64,000 bases of DNA from Emydura subglobosa (GCA_007922225.1 ML679958.1:55942838-56006837), one strand, 5' to 3'; positions 47,154-59,229 are shown, counted from the stretch's first letter. Numbers and translations: made by a program. The notes: generated by a model not told the origin, from the letters alone.

Positions 47154-50100
47154 GTTAAGAATTTTAATAAGATGGGTAATACAAGCAAATATTTTTATCA
47201 AGTTTCTTTTAAAAAGAAAATCCTGGTAGTAAACCTGTTTGGGAATTTCTTTTACAGAAAGCAGAGCCACCTGCTCACCCGGACAAGGAGGACAGAAAAA
47301 CTAAGGTAAGGTCCAAGCAAACAGTTTTTTGAATATGAAATTTTGTTTATCATCATTCGGGGGAAGTTATTTCTGGCAGTTAACTGTATTTCTACTTCAG
47401 GAAACATTCATAATCCTAAAAATACTGATGACACTGATCAATACAGACTTAAGCCAAAGAAACAAACTTCATTTTTGTAATTGGTTATAAGAATAACTTG
47501 TTGGTATTCTAAGTGACTGAATTCATTCATAGCTTCAGGATCACTGAGAATTTTGTTGATACATTTTATGAATGATGAAATGAAAGCCGGATTTTTATTA
47601 AGACTGATATTTTCTATTGGTCTAGAAAAAAAATCTGTATTTCCACTGTCTGGCCCATAACTTAGTTATGCCTAATGGTTTTTCTATTACATGTATTTCT
47701 TCCTAAACTTATGTTTAATCCATGCACATAAGATATATATATATAATTTAACAATGCTATAAAAGTACTGTCATACTTAGAGGTATGAGAAGTCAGAGAT
47801 TTTAACATGTCTTACAGTGCTGTTTCACTTAGGAATAATGTTGCTAAGCTACAAATGGAGTATTGTCCTATTCTAGAAGTCAGAGGACAGAGGAGATAGG
47901 ATCAGAATGATTAATATTCATGTTTCTTTAAAATATGGACATGGACATGGACATGGACATATCTTACGTCACTAATCATCAACACATCAACCAAAAGCTC
48001 TAGATAATATATCTCCATGACAGATTCCTTTTATGAGTTCCCAGTGCACTGAAAGAAGTGTTCTGCTTCTGTCTGCTGGGATGTAAACCACAAAGAAAAG
48101 CCAGGTATGGAGAGTGAAATTTTCAGAGACACTGTGCTCTCTATAGCACACGCTAATAAACTGGCAACATTTGCCTGAAACATACTTATCCTGTGAGCAA
48201 GTGTTGATCCTGCTAAGAAAGCTGAGTCGTTGAGGCAGATGCCTTATATATAAGGGTCATGGGCATGGGAGCGACTCTGTAGAACAGAGGTTCTAGGGTG
48301 TGGGCTGAGAAGTCCTAAAGAGAGACAGCTTAAGTAGGACTTTGTGATCTTATTGTTAATTGATTTCTGTCAATAAATCTAAATCCAGGGAAGGTTGAAT
48401 TTGGACTCCATATAGTGTGCAGACTGTGTGCGCAGAGCCGTTTGACAAAGGTGCCTATTCACACACAACTAAAAATATTTAATGTGAATGTTTAGTCATA
48501 TAGGTGTTCAAAGTGGCTTCCTACTGGGCTCTATTTTGTACGTGCATAACTATGGACAACAGGTTTTGTTTGTTTTGTTCTTAATTTTCATTTATCATTT
48601 CAAGTGTTTATCAATACAATATTGGGGGCCTGGCTCAGAAAATCGCATTGTTCCATTACAGCAGTTAAGAGATTGTGTAACAGAAATGTCAGGAAACCTG
48701 AGCACAAGAAAAGAACTCTGCCCTCTCTTATTTCCTGCTCAGATCTGGCATGCTGAACAACTGATCAACTTTCACATGAGAAGTATCCCTGAGCCATCAG
48801 ATGGCCCAGTAGCCTGTATGAAGGCACCCTTAGATTTTGTCACCATGGTTTTCTTTTCCACAATGCATTACCCTCGATTTCCACCTATCATAGTTCAGGA
48901 CAGATCTGGACTTCAACAGCAATAAAGACAGCCAGAAGCATTGACACCCCTATATAACAGGACTTTTTGCGTATTATCTACTGCTGATTTGCATTTCTTG
49001 GCTTTTCCAGGTCAGTTAGAAGAGCTGATGCAGTTTGAACAGTAAATGCCATAGTCATGTAAGATACTTTTGTAAAGTAATGTGTGAAATATAATTATTG
49101 AGAAAAATACTGTTGCATTATATCTATCTGAAAATACTTATTTATCTTTCTCATTGCCATCCTGATAGCTGTAAAGTAAAGAAGTTTTGCCAGATGTTCT
49201 AGTGGAATCTACATTAAAAATGCCAAATAAAGCCCAAGAGGTAAACAAAATGTACACTTAATCTTCAGATAAAGCGGGGGGGAGATGTTTGTTGTTTTTG
49301 TCACATGGAATTGTCTCTCAAAGTGTTTCAGAGAAGCCATTAATTTTAAAATAAAGATGCTTAAAAGGTTATATCTGTCTTATCCATATTCATGCACTTA
49401 AGGCTCCTAGAAATGGAAAATAGTGCCTTGGATGTCTAGGCACTACAGTAATGGAGTACTGTCAAACAGGTAAATTGAGAAGGATCTTGGTGACTTACAA
49501 AGCATTACTAGTGCCTGAAAAACATATTTGCCTCTTAAACTAATTAGCATATCTAATTTTTTAATAAATATGAATGTTAACAGTTTTTAATTCTCTTAGT
49601 AAAATTGCATGTGGTAACTATAAACAAGATGCTGAATACTAGATAAAAAGTTATTTATTTATATTATAATAGCATCCAAAATGGACGAAGTGCTGTAAAA
49701 ATATGAAGAAACAGCCATAATAAAGTGCTTGCATTATAAAAAGAAACATACAAAATCAACATGTAAGTCCATGGGGGAGGATCACGGTAGTGTCAGAGGA
49801 CACTTCCATGGCAACCAACTGGTATAATGGCTTGTACCCCAGAGTAGGAGGGTTGGCCAACCAAAAAAAGATATGATTAAGGTTCACATAACAATCTCTT
49901 GAAGCCATTGGCAAGTAGTGTGATTTAGCACAGCCTAAGATCAGGCAAATGCAGAAGTAGCTTAAAGGGTACATGGTCAAAGGACACATCTACGTTGGAG
50001 ATGGAGCTGTAATTTCCGGTTCAGGTAGCTTTGATCAAGTGAGCACACTAAGAATAGAAGTGTAGCTGTGGCAGCGCAAGGGGCGGAATGGGCTACCTGC

Positions 50101-53100
50101 CCCAAGTGCATGCCTAGGGTTTCAGATGGGATCATATTCAGGTGGATGGGCTCTCATGACGGCGTGGCTACACTTCTATTCTTAGTGTGCTAGCTCAATC
50201 AGATCTACCTGCTTTGGAAATTACACCTCCAGCTCCAATGTAGACATACTCAAAGATGAATTGTTTTACCACATGATTCCACATTTTATCAAATATGTAC
50301 CACCACCATGTATGTAATATTTGTGCACATCTATTTGCCTATAATTATATGTATATAAATCCTTCAAGGGTTTTTATTACTGTTATTTGTGTTGTGGTCC
50401 GACCTAGGACACTAGTCATAGACCAAGACCCCATTATACTAGACACTTTACACATAACATAAAGAAGATCCATTCTTTACTTGAATATGTATATGTTATA
50501 GAATCATCATAGAAATGTGCTAGAAAGGATCTCAAGAGATCATCTAGTCCATCCCATTGTACTGGGGCAGGACCCAGCATACCTAGATCATATCTGAAAG
50601 GGTTTGTCCAACCTGTTCTTGAAAACCTCCAATGTTGGAGATTCCACAGCCTCCCTTGGAAGCCTGTTCCAGTGCTTGACTACTCTTAGAGTTAGAAAGT
50701 TGTTCCTAATATCTGGCCTAAATCTCCATTGCTGCAGAGTAAGTTGATTATTTCTTATCCTACCTTTAGTGAACATGGAGAACAATTGATCACCATTCTC
50801 TTTATAACGTATTTGAAGAATGTTTATTCTGTTATCAGGTCCCCCCTCAGTCATCTTTTCTCAAGACTAAACATGGCCAGTGTTTTAACCTTTCCGCATA
50901 GGTCAGGTTTTCTACACCTTTTATAATTTTTGTTGCTCGCCTTTGGACTATCTCCAATATGTCCACATCTTTTTTTAAAATGTGGCACCCAAAATTGGAA
51001 ACAGTACTCCAGCTGAGGCCTCACCAGTGCTGAGTAGACTGGAACAATTACCTCACATCTTCCATACGATACTCCTGTTAATATATGCCAGAATGATATT
51101 AGCTTTCTTCACAACTGCATCAAATCGTTGTCTCATATTCAATTTGTGATCCATTATACCCACAAAATCACTTTCAGTAGTATACCCTCTAGCTAGTTAT
51201 TCCTCATTTTTTAGTTTTGCATTTGATTTTTTTTCTTCCTAAGTGTAGTACTTTGCATTTCTCTTTATTTCATAACTTTCTTTTCAATGAATTAAACAAT
51301 GTGAATTTGTTTGATCACTAGGATGCTGTGATTAACCTGAAATCAGTACAAGAACTGGGTAAGCAACTGGGTTTTGAGTGGACAATAGTTGCTAATGAGC
51401 TGGGATTCAGCAGAGCAGAAATAAGTCAGTTTCACTCAGCTACCACAGAGAAGAAGATTCAAGCGCAAAAAATGCTGGAATGTTGGTAAGTAGCTCAAGG
51501 TGAGAGAGGAGTGCAAAGTCCCTCATCCTTTCAAATAAATAGCTTTATTCATCATTTTATATTCATCGACATTTCACAGTTAAGATAGCCCTGGTCTAGT
51601 AGGCTACTTTTAGATTATTCCTATTTTTCTTATCTCTTCCAAAAGAAATGTATATATGATACTTGTCACAGTCTGGCCCAATACTCTTCTGTATGGTCAG
51701 CAGTCTGTTGCAAGTAAACCCATTTGTTGGGTCCCGTGTGCATCCAAGCCAAATGGGTCTGGGTAGAGTCTTGTCACTGTTTCTAGTTATGAGACTAAAG
51801 GGCACACTCCTAGGCTCAGATCTGACACCCTTCTTCTAAGGGACTGATGCCCAGCTTTCCTAGACCCTGAAATCAGTGTCTGAGATCTCTCAATCCCCCT
51901 CCACGAGGTTGCCTATACATACTTTCCCAGAATCCCACCTAGGCTGAGGTCACTCTGAGTTCCTAATTTAACTTATTTGGGGACAATATGGCAGGAACTC
52001 AAGAAACGCCAGCTTAGTAAAGGAATTTCTTAGCCACAGTCATTTACTCTTACTTAAACTACTTAAGAGTTACAAATTTTTGAAAAGAGGATAACTCCTG
52101 GGACACATCCTCCCCTGGTCTGATCTCACAGAATCTGTTAGTCCCAGGTTTGTCAGCATTTGAGGCTGGGCAGAGTTCCCCTTGCATGCTTTCTCCTTCA
52201 TGTCCTCCTTACATGTGGCAATGGTCAGTCCTCCTGCACAGAGCAGAACATTGTTCTTAAGTAGGTTGCTCCTGTGCTATGTGTTCCACTGGAACGATCC
52301 AGCCTGCTTCCCCAGTCATGTTTGCCCTACTTGTGTAGAAAAAAATTGATCCTTGGGTTGGGCCAATAGTTGAGATAATCAAAGTCGATCACCCTAGACT
52401 GCAGCCTTGATGGCTTCTCAATGAAACATCCAGTACCTTTTCCAGGTAAGGCAGCTGTCTCGTATGCAATACAATAGATAGATTAGTATAGATATGTTCA
52501 ATACATAACACAAATGGAGTTCATCCTTTGATACAGACACAATGCCAAAATGTTCATTACAGTTTAAGTGAGAATTGTAGCAGCAAAACTTCGGCATGCC
52601 CAAGAGGAGAGAGAAATGTTTTCAGAGTAAAAATGAGACAGTTGAGTTGTGTGCCGCATGAACAAATTCCTCTTTAAAATTATTTGTCATTTTTCCACCT
52701 TTATTATTGTTTCTGTAGCACTCTAAATGTGCACTTTTCTGTACAGGAGGTAAACTGTCAGACAAATAATGGTGCCTGCCCAACAGAGATGAAAAGTATA
52801 ACTATATACAAGTACAACATTTCTAGCTTTGTATTCTTACACACCCCTGGATGGTATAATCTGATATGAAGTGAACTGTTGTAATGATCTTTAATCCCTG
52901 TCCAATCAACCAGCCACCCAAAGAAATTTGGTGGATATTTTCAATATATTAGATTTTTGCAGTCACTGAAATAACCTTTATTGCTAAAGACATCTTCCTG
53001 GATCCCTCTGTAATATTGAGTGCTATGAACCATTTTGTACAGAATATTAGTTCAAACAATCTCAAATGATTGTGTCTGGCCCTTGCTTGCGGGCACAAGA

Positions 53101-56100
53101 ATGCTCCTATTGCACCAATAATTCCTTCCCCCAGGGAAGTCCCTGAAATCCTGGGTTCAAGAACTGCTCCCTGCTACTACTGCCCATAACTATACACAAC
53201 CGCACCTGCTCCAAAAGAGATAAGAAAAGATGTTGATGAGGTGAGTTATTGTCCCCCATCTTCTGCACACCAATGAACAGAGCATCTAGCTGGGAAACAG
53301 TGCACACTGCTGACTATAAACCCACTTATTCTGGTCTAGTGTGTTCATCATAGCAATGCACCCTCGTACTAACTTTCAGATACCTAGTAGAGAAGAGTGG
53401 AGGAAAGAGGAAGAGGCAGAAAGGAAAAGAGAGGGATAGGAAATAAAAAATGAACAAACAGAAGCATGGATGGATCTCTAAAATCTTATTAGCTTTGTTA
53501 TGGTGTTTTTCATTGGGACTGAAATACAACAGCAGACTGAATAATCCAAAAATCAGAACCAGAGACTTCAGAAATAGATATTTTGCTTTAGATTTACAAA
53601 AGAGAGTGAAGATCTGTCCAAGACAGGAATTTTGTTTCCTGAGAATCAACAGGAGTTAAAGTGGGAAGATCATTATAGGACTGTTCTCAGTAGTGGAAGA
53701 TGACAGTACAAGGAACAATGGTCTCAAGTTGCAGTGGGAGAGGTCTAGGTTGGATATTAGTGTGACGTTCCCCTCTGCAAGCTGGACTGGTATATCGCTG
53801 TATCACCCCAATGCCCCACTCCTGGAGCGCATCTCACTCTGCTTTGCTGTGTGAATCCCTACGCCTGTGCAACTCATGCACAGCCACCAGCAAGCAAGTT
53901 GTCCCCCCGACTCAGTGAATGAGTGCCTCTAGTCAGCCACTTCTGGGATTATGCAATGGTTTGCCCCCCTCTCCCCCCCTCCAATATCCCCAGTCCCAGA
54001 TGCAACACTAGGAACTGCCATCTTACAGAGGTCAGTGCTGCCCACTGGGCTCTGCAAGCTTATATGTTCGTCAGTTAATCAAAGAAATTGATATGCACCA
54101 GCTCTGTCACTTTAAATGAAGTCTCTACACGCACCCAAACCACATACAGTGCTTTAGATAAAACAAACAAGTATATTAAATAAAGAAAAATTTTAAGTGA
54201 TTATAAGCCAGAAGAAGGGAGGTCAGATTTAATCAAAAATAAAAGGCAAATTGCATTCTAAACTAAGCTTAACACTTTTAGCAATCTTACAGTCTTAGAT
54301 GGTACTCACCACAGGCTGATTGGTTGGCCTCCAACCAGGCTCCCCTGTGGTCAATGCTTCAGTTTTTTTATATTGTCCATAGCAGGATTGCAAGAGTGAG
54401 AGAGACCCCAAAATGTCCCCCTTTTTGAAATGCCCCTGTGTCCCCCTCTGGGGCCTCACCTCTGCACTTCAGGGTCAGGTGACCAACAGTATTCCTGCAT
54501 GGTCTTCTCCGCATCCTGAGTCAAAGAGCATCACCTTATCAGATGCTTAGGCCAGTCTGTTGTTCCTGGAAGAGCTGGGTTGTTTTATGCATGCCTTGGT
54601 AAGGTGTGAATTACCTCTCTGCTTTTAGTGTTTGCCTGGATCTACTTCAAGCCATGTGAGACACATATTTGGGAATATTACATAGCGGAGCTTCTTAACT
54701 GTACATATGACACTGCAGAAAACATACTATCATAACAATAATGTTCAGTATGTCATGAGCATTCCAAAAACACCTTATATGACATATTTTGGATTAAACA
54801 ATACACATTTACACTATAAGGATGAACATGAATGATATACAATCATACCATGAGGGTGTACATAGTTGGGGTTGGTCCTACTTTGAACAGGGCGTTGGAC
54901 TAGATGACCTGACCTTCTGAGGTCCCTTCCAATCCTAATCTTCTATGATTCTATGACTGTCAGCCTGATAGAAGTCTCGCACAAGATAATGGGATGCCTG
55001 AGATGGGACTCGATTAATAAAGAATTAAAGAAGGGTAATGTAATTAATGCAACATGGGTTTATGAAAAATAGATCCTGCCAAACTAACCTGATATCTTTT
55101 TGGTGAGATTACAAGTTTGGTTGATAATAGTGTTGACTAAAATAGACTTCTGTAAAGTGGTTGATTTAGTACCACACAGCATTTTGATTAAAAAAGTAGA
55201 ATGATATAAAATTACCATGGCACACATTAAATGGATTAAAAACTGGTTAGCTGATAGGTATCAAAATGTAATTGTAAACATGTAATCATCATTGAGTGGG
55301 TATGTTTCTAGTGGAGTCCTGCAAGTATCATTTCTTGGCCCTACACCATTTAAGATTTTTCTCAGTGACTTGGAAGAAAACATAATATCATCACTGATAA
55401 AGTTTACGGATGACACAAAAAGGGGGGGAGTGGTAAAAATGAAGAGAATAAATCACTGATTCAGAGTAATCTGACTCACGTGTTAAATGGGGGGGAGGGG
55501 CAATCAAACAATATGCATTTTAATACAGCTAAATGTAAATGTATACATATAGGAACAAAGAATGTGGGCCATACTTACATATTAGGGAACTCTGTCCTGA
55601 GAAACAGTGACTGAAAAAGATTTGGGGATCATGGTGGTTAATCAGCTGAAAATGAGCTCTCAATGTCATGCCGTGGCCAAAAGAGCTAATACAATCATAA
55701 ACGGGAATCTCAAGTAGAAGTAAATAGATCATTTTACCTCTGTATCTGTTAATGGTGCGAGTGGTACTAGAATGCTGTGTCCAGTTCATGCCCACAACTC
55801 AAGAAGAATGTTGATAAATTGGAGAGGGTTCCGAGAAGAGTCACAGAAATGACTAAAGGATTAGAAAACATGCCTTATAGTGATAGAATTAAAGGGTGTC
55901 TACACTACAATAAAACACCCATGGCTGGCCTTTGTCAGCTAAGTTGAGCTCTTGGGGCTGGGGCTTGGGCTGTGGGACTATAAAATGGCAAGTGTAGACA
56001 TTGGGACCCCACAGAGCCCTAGCTCAAGCCCAAATGTCTGTACAGCAATTTTATAGCCCCATAGCCCAAACACTTGAGAGCCTGAGTCAGCTGACATGGG

Positions 56101-57785
56101 CCAGCCACAGGTGTTGTACTGCAGTGTAAATATACCCGAAGAGCTCAATCTGTTTATTTTAACAAAGAGAAGATGAAGAGAAGATTGACTACAGTCTACA
56201 AGTATCTACCTGGGTAACAAATATTTAATAATGGGCTCTTCAATTTAGCAAAGATATGACACAATCCAATGGCTGGAAGTTGAGGCTAGACAAATTCAGA
56301 CTGGAAAGAAGGCATACATTTTTGACAGTGAGGGTAATTAATCATTGCAACAATTTACCAAGGGTCATGATGGATTCTACATCTCTGATGATTTTTAAAT
56401 CAAGATTGGATGTTTATCTAAAAATATGCTCTAGAAATTTGAGGGAGGGGGTAAGTTCTATGGTATGTGTTATACAGGAGGTCAAACTAGATGATCACAA
56501 ATGGTCATTTCTGGACTTGGAATTTCTGGAAAAACATTGACTAATAATGATTACCATTGTTATACCATAATACAAAGTCTGGATCATATACTGAGGTGGT
56601 GAAATTTACTGACCTCCTGAATCCCCCTCTCCATTGGGCAGAATCCTCTAGCCATACCACCCTGCGACAGGGCAGAAGCTCAGAGTTCCCCACCCCAGTC
56701 TGCTACGCAGAGAATGGGGCCGGGGGAGCAGAGGGGGCTCCGCAAGCCTCATTTTAACTGTGAAAGAACTGCATGCAGCTCACGAGCCACAGTTTGGCCT
56801 CCCCTGTTATATACAGTCATGAGTATTGAAGAAAGTGAGAGAGTGGGTGGTAAAGCAGGTATTTGATCTGTTTGTTGCAATTTTTATTTTACAGGCAAAC
56901 AAACTATAAGGCATTAAGGATTACTGTACAAATTAAACCAAAGTACTGTACTGTACCGGCTTTGTTCTACAAGGATACAATGAGCAACTGTATTGTCTCT
57001 ATGGTGTATTTGCTGCCTTTATAATAGTCACTTTTCTTTCCCTTTTGACACTGAGTTGTCATTAATACTATTCTCATAAATAGGTTTAGAATAATATCCA
57101 TCTAAGGACTATTTCTTGGTAGTGACTATTTTCACAAGTGCTGAGCATCCAGCAGCTTCCTAAAATCAGGCCCTGTTTAAAGTACTTAAATGTAGACTGA
57201 AGAGCCTAAATTTAGGATACCCAAATATTGGCCTAGGTAAATTAGGACCTATAAGTCACAACTGGTACAGGTTCACCAGTGTTGATTTTCCTATTACAAG
57301 TGCAGCCCAAGGGGCTTAGACTATCTTGCTACAGTGTCCCTGCTGTTATCCTCCATTGCAATCCTAGGGTGGATAGTAGAAGCTAGAAGGAAAATAAGGT
57401 CTCAGAGTATCTTGTCTTTTGGGGGAGGTGTGTGTGTGTATTTTTATAAAATATGGCATAGCAGTTGGTACACTTCAAGTACAAATGGAGATGACGTATA
57501 TTGTATGTTGACTGATCATGCTGCTGTAATGTTTATTGCAACAAATGCAGGTATGAACGATCATGGAATAAACTTAATAAGACAAAGCTCCTTCAGGATG
57601 CCCTGGAACGGGCTGGAAGAAAAGACCTGGCTGATAAACTACGGTGCCTGCACTGGGGACATCAGAAGTTAAGCAGCAGAGTGGAGCTCCCTTCTGCTTT
57701 CCCCTTTCTCATCACAGTGCACAAAACTATCAACAACAAAGAAGGGCTTAAGAAAATTAATGAACTTAGTCGCAAGTATCCCTAA
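47010..57785 (+). CDS. unnamed death-domain protein gene, 3' part (four exons, 5' end not found)
   Basis: Exons 47010-47153, 47258-47305, 51322-51485 and 57551-57785 have GT/AG junctions and compatible phases. They join into 196 residues ending RKYP-stop. The third and fourth exons together encode a six-helix death-domain pattern: LKSVQELGKQLGFEWTIVA, then ELGFSRAEISQF, a conserved central Trp (ECWYERSWN), and LLQDALERAGRKDLADKL. Death domains recruit signalling partners in apoptosis and NF-kB pathways, so an adaptor or receptor-tail role is inferred only. A tail of about 40 residues follows the domain. The first two exons give CLATSKVYIGKDVFHGTDY and a short Lys/Glu/Pro linker of unknown fold. 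No initiator Met is in exon A, so upstream exons are missing from my reading. I do not recognise an ortholog between human WBP4 and MTRF1. It could be CRADD-like or a lineage gene; decay upstream is possible. Confidence 0.72.
47258..47305 (+). CDS. death-domain gene, exon B (16-codon linker)
   Basis: Acceptor TTTTACAG, donor GTAAGG. Encodes KAEPPAHPDKEDRKTK, a charged, proline-containing linker. Enters and leaves in phase 0, matching exons A and C. Confidence 0.65.
47310..49160. other. intron of the death-domain gene, nothing firm
   Basis: Holds the GGACAT repeat and a 145-codon frame at 48488-48925 without any recognisable domain. Confidence 0.45.
47937..47960 (+). repeat. (GGACAT)4 tandem repeat
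   Basis: Four perfect hexamer units in the intron after death-domain exon B. Confidence 0.85.
49984..50251. mobile_element. palindromic MITE with about 80-bp inverted arms
   Basis: The left arm (ACGTTGGAGATGGAGCTGTA ... CACACTAAGAATAGAAGTGT) is mirrored by the right arm (ACACTTCTATTCTTAGTGTG ... CCTCCAGCTCCAATGTAGAC). The short centre (50080-50155) is unique. It lies in the intron before death-domain exon C. Confidence 0.85.
50505..51250 (-). mobile_element. CR1 LINE fragment, minus strand, 3' part
   Basis: The CR1 3' signature near 50510-50560 is followed on the minus strand by the CR1 C-terminus (RPDIRNNFLTLRVVKHWNRL, then REAVESPTLEVFKNRLD). Truncated at its 5' side, it ends about 70 bp before exon C of the death-domain gene. 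Confidence 0.88.
51322..51485 (+). CDS. death-domain gene, exon C (first helices of the death domain)
   Basis: Acceptor ATCACTAG, donor GTAAGT. Encodes DAVINLKSVQELGKQLGFEW through KIQAQKMLEC, with the final Trp codon split TG|G. It lies only about 70 bp downstream of a truncated CR1 element. Confidence 0.78.
51600..52620. repeat. dispersed repeat, LTR-like, copy 2
   Basis: Colinear with copy 1 at 13.6-14.7 kb, same orientation, clearly diverged. Located in the last intron of the death-domain gene, just after exon C. Confidence 0.6.
52625..53660. other. intron of the death-domain gene, nothing recognised
   Basis: Sequence between the LTR-like copy 2 and the CR1 3' end; no supported feature. 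Confidence 0.45.
53665..54956 (+). mobile_element. CR1 LINE 3' end, plus strand, split by a later insertion
   Basis: 53665-53758 matches the CR1 C-terminal region (GGTCTCAAGTTGCAGTGGGA, GGTTGGATATTAG). The very 3' end resumes at about 54850 (GTTGGACTAGATGACCT, CTATGATTCTATGA). The intervening 1.09 kb is foreign. Confidence 0.82.
53759..54850. repeat. 1.09-kb insertion inside a CR1, LTR-like
   Basis: It begins TGTGACGTTCCC and ends near CATACCA, has no open reading frame, and includes an AATAAA near 54180. Size and TG...CA ends suggest a solo LTR, but no target duplication was established and some CR1 sequence is missing at the site. Confidence 0.4.
54956..56535 (+). mobile_element. degenerate CR1/L3-type LINE, plus strand
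   Basis: Reading in pieces gives HGFMKNRSCQTNL (about 55046), KFTDDTKR (about 55402) and, at 56256-56420, RLDKFRLERRHTFLTVRVIN with NNLPRVMMDS, i.e. CR1 RT blocks and C-terminus in order. Frameshifts and stops throughout. It is interrupted at 55893-56138 by a palindromic MITE. Confidence 0.82.
55893..56138. mobile_element. palindromic hAT-like MITE inside the LINE
   Basis: The ends are inverted repeats: GTGTCTACACTACAATAAAA and GGCTGGCC at the left, GGCCAGCC and GCAGTGTAAATATACCC at the right, with further inner symmetry (AGCTAAGTTGAGC, GAGTCAGCT). The LINE reading resumes directly after it. Confidence 0.8.
56540..57545. other. intron of the death-domain gene, nothing recognised
   Basis: No repeat boundary or exon before exon D. 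Confidence 0.45.
57551..57785 (+). CDS. death-domain gene, exon D (last helices, tail and stop)
   Basis: Acceptor AATGCAG. Completes Trp, then YERSWNKLNKTKLLQDALER and GRKDLADKLRCL (helices 5 and 6), and a tail VELPSAFPFLITVHKTINN to ELSRKYP and TAA at 57783-57785. No AATAAA is evident soon after the stop. Confidence 0.78.
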
Positions 57786-58533
57786 GGTGCTGCAGTTGAA
57801 ACACTGGAGTAAATCTCTTTCGCTTACACAACTTTTCACTTACACAAGTGAGGCTTGGATTGGTTTTTTTAGCACTCATATAGAGCTTTTCATCTTTGAG
57901 CACTTTATAAGGTTTAACTAATTAATCCTGGATCTGGAATTTAATATGATGAAATACTCACCTTGTAAGAAAACCTTTTAGGTTGTTGAAGCTGTGTAAT
58001 TAATTAGTGAAATAATTTGTTATATTTATTTGAAAGCCTCTTACTCACACCTGAGCTGACACACATACTAGAGCTCATCAAATTATTTGTGAATTTGTTG
58101 GATTTGCCTTTATTCTCTTTGCAGATTGTCTGCAGATAAGTTATGAATTCTGTATTTGAAGTTGTTACAAGGAAGCCACATTGCCAAAATACTGAGAAGA
58201 ATGCGGCCCACCTGATGGTCAGAGGCAAGGCTTCCACACTGATAGCCTCGTCCTCCTTTGGCTCCCTGGCAATCTTCCAGGTTTAAGGCATTTTGGGGGT
58301 GGGATGTGTGCATGACCTCACACCTTGATGAAATGATGTGGGGAGATCTGTGAAGTGAGGGGGGCCTTTCAGAGATTTCCATTCCTACAGCTCTTGCCAT
58401 AAATTTTAATCTAAGGGGGGGATGATCTGGGCCCATGTTAAGAAGTAGTGAATTTACTAAAAAACGAATAGGGGAACTGGCTGGATCAGAGTCTTCAGGG
58501 ATATATGTCCACACAGCCCCCCAGTCCAGGTTG

Positions 58534-58742
58534 ACAAATTTAGATTTGCAGGATTCTCATTAATGTTCTAAAAATAGCTATCTGTAGTCAGTGCTTTGAC
58601 CTTGCAGCTTCGGTTAGAGCTCACATCGACAGCCGAGGTAGAAGGGTGTGCTTAGAGCCTGAGCTCCAGACTGAGCTGCAACTTCAAGTGATTGTTTATA
58701 CAGCTATTTTTAGAACACTAGCACAAACCCAAATCTGTCCAT
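58534..58742. mobile_element. palindromic MITE downstream of the death-domain gene
   Basis: GACAAATTTAGATTTG and GTTCTAAAAATAGCTAT on the left mirror ACAGCTATTTTTAGAACACT and CCAAATCTGTCC on the right. Confidence 0.75.
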
Positions 58743-59229
58743 TGGCCTGGGAGGCTCATTGTCATGGCCTGTGTAGATGTATCCTTCATTACTGGTTTAA
58801 CCTGTCAATAGTGATTGGAAGTTGTTACCTTCTCATTGGTGGTCTCAGCCCAATTCCCAGGGGAAACGTACTTCGCAAAGCCACTTCCACCAATGGCATT
58901 ACAGAGTAATTCTCTTGTTCATCTGAGAAAAGGGGCCAAGGACTGAATGGGCATGGAAACCAAATACTCTGACTCCTTCATTAAGGTTAGAGGCACCCTA
59001 AGGGGAAGTTTGCATTGCCTATGCTGCACTGTTCTGAGGATAAACTGAGGACTTCGGTTTGCAAGACTCATAGGTTGGCATCTTTCACCAATACTAATTC
59101 ACACAAAATAAAGAAAACAAAGCTGAAATAAAGTTTTTCACCTTCCTCTGCAGACTGGGACATGGGTCACTTGCTGGTGGATTCTCTGTACCTTGAAGTC
59201 TTTAAACTATTATTTGAGGACTTCAGTAA

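Noticed and set aside
48488..48925. 145-codon plus-strand open frame
   Set aside because: No recognisable domain and no splice context joining it to exons A-D; composition matches surrounding intron.
49011..49045. Exon-like GGTCAGTTAGAAGAG after TTTTCCAG
   Set aside because: Ends in a frame (QLEELMQFEQ-stop) that does not match the phase of exon B or C; left out as chance.
57334..57672. 112-codon plus-strand frame overlapping exon D
   Set aside because: It reads exon D in the wrong frame; the death-domain frame is supported by the splice phase from exon C.
58110..58514. 134-codon minus-strand frame near the MTRF1 3' side as an extra MTRF1 exon
   Set aside because: The true last MTRF1 exon with stop and a poly(A) signal is at 59547-59651; this frame has no family similarity.
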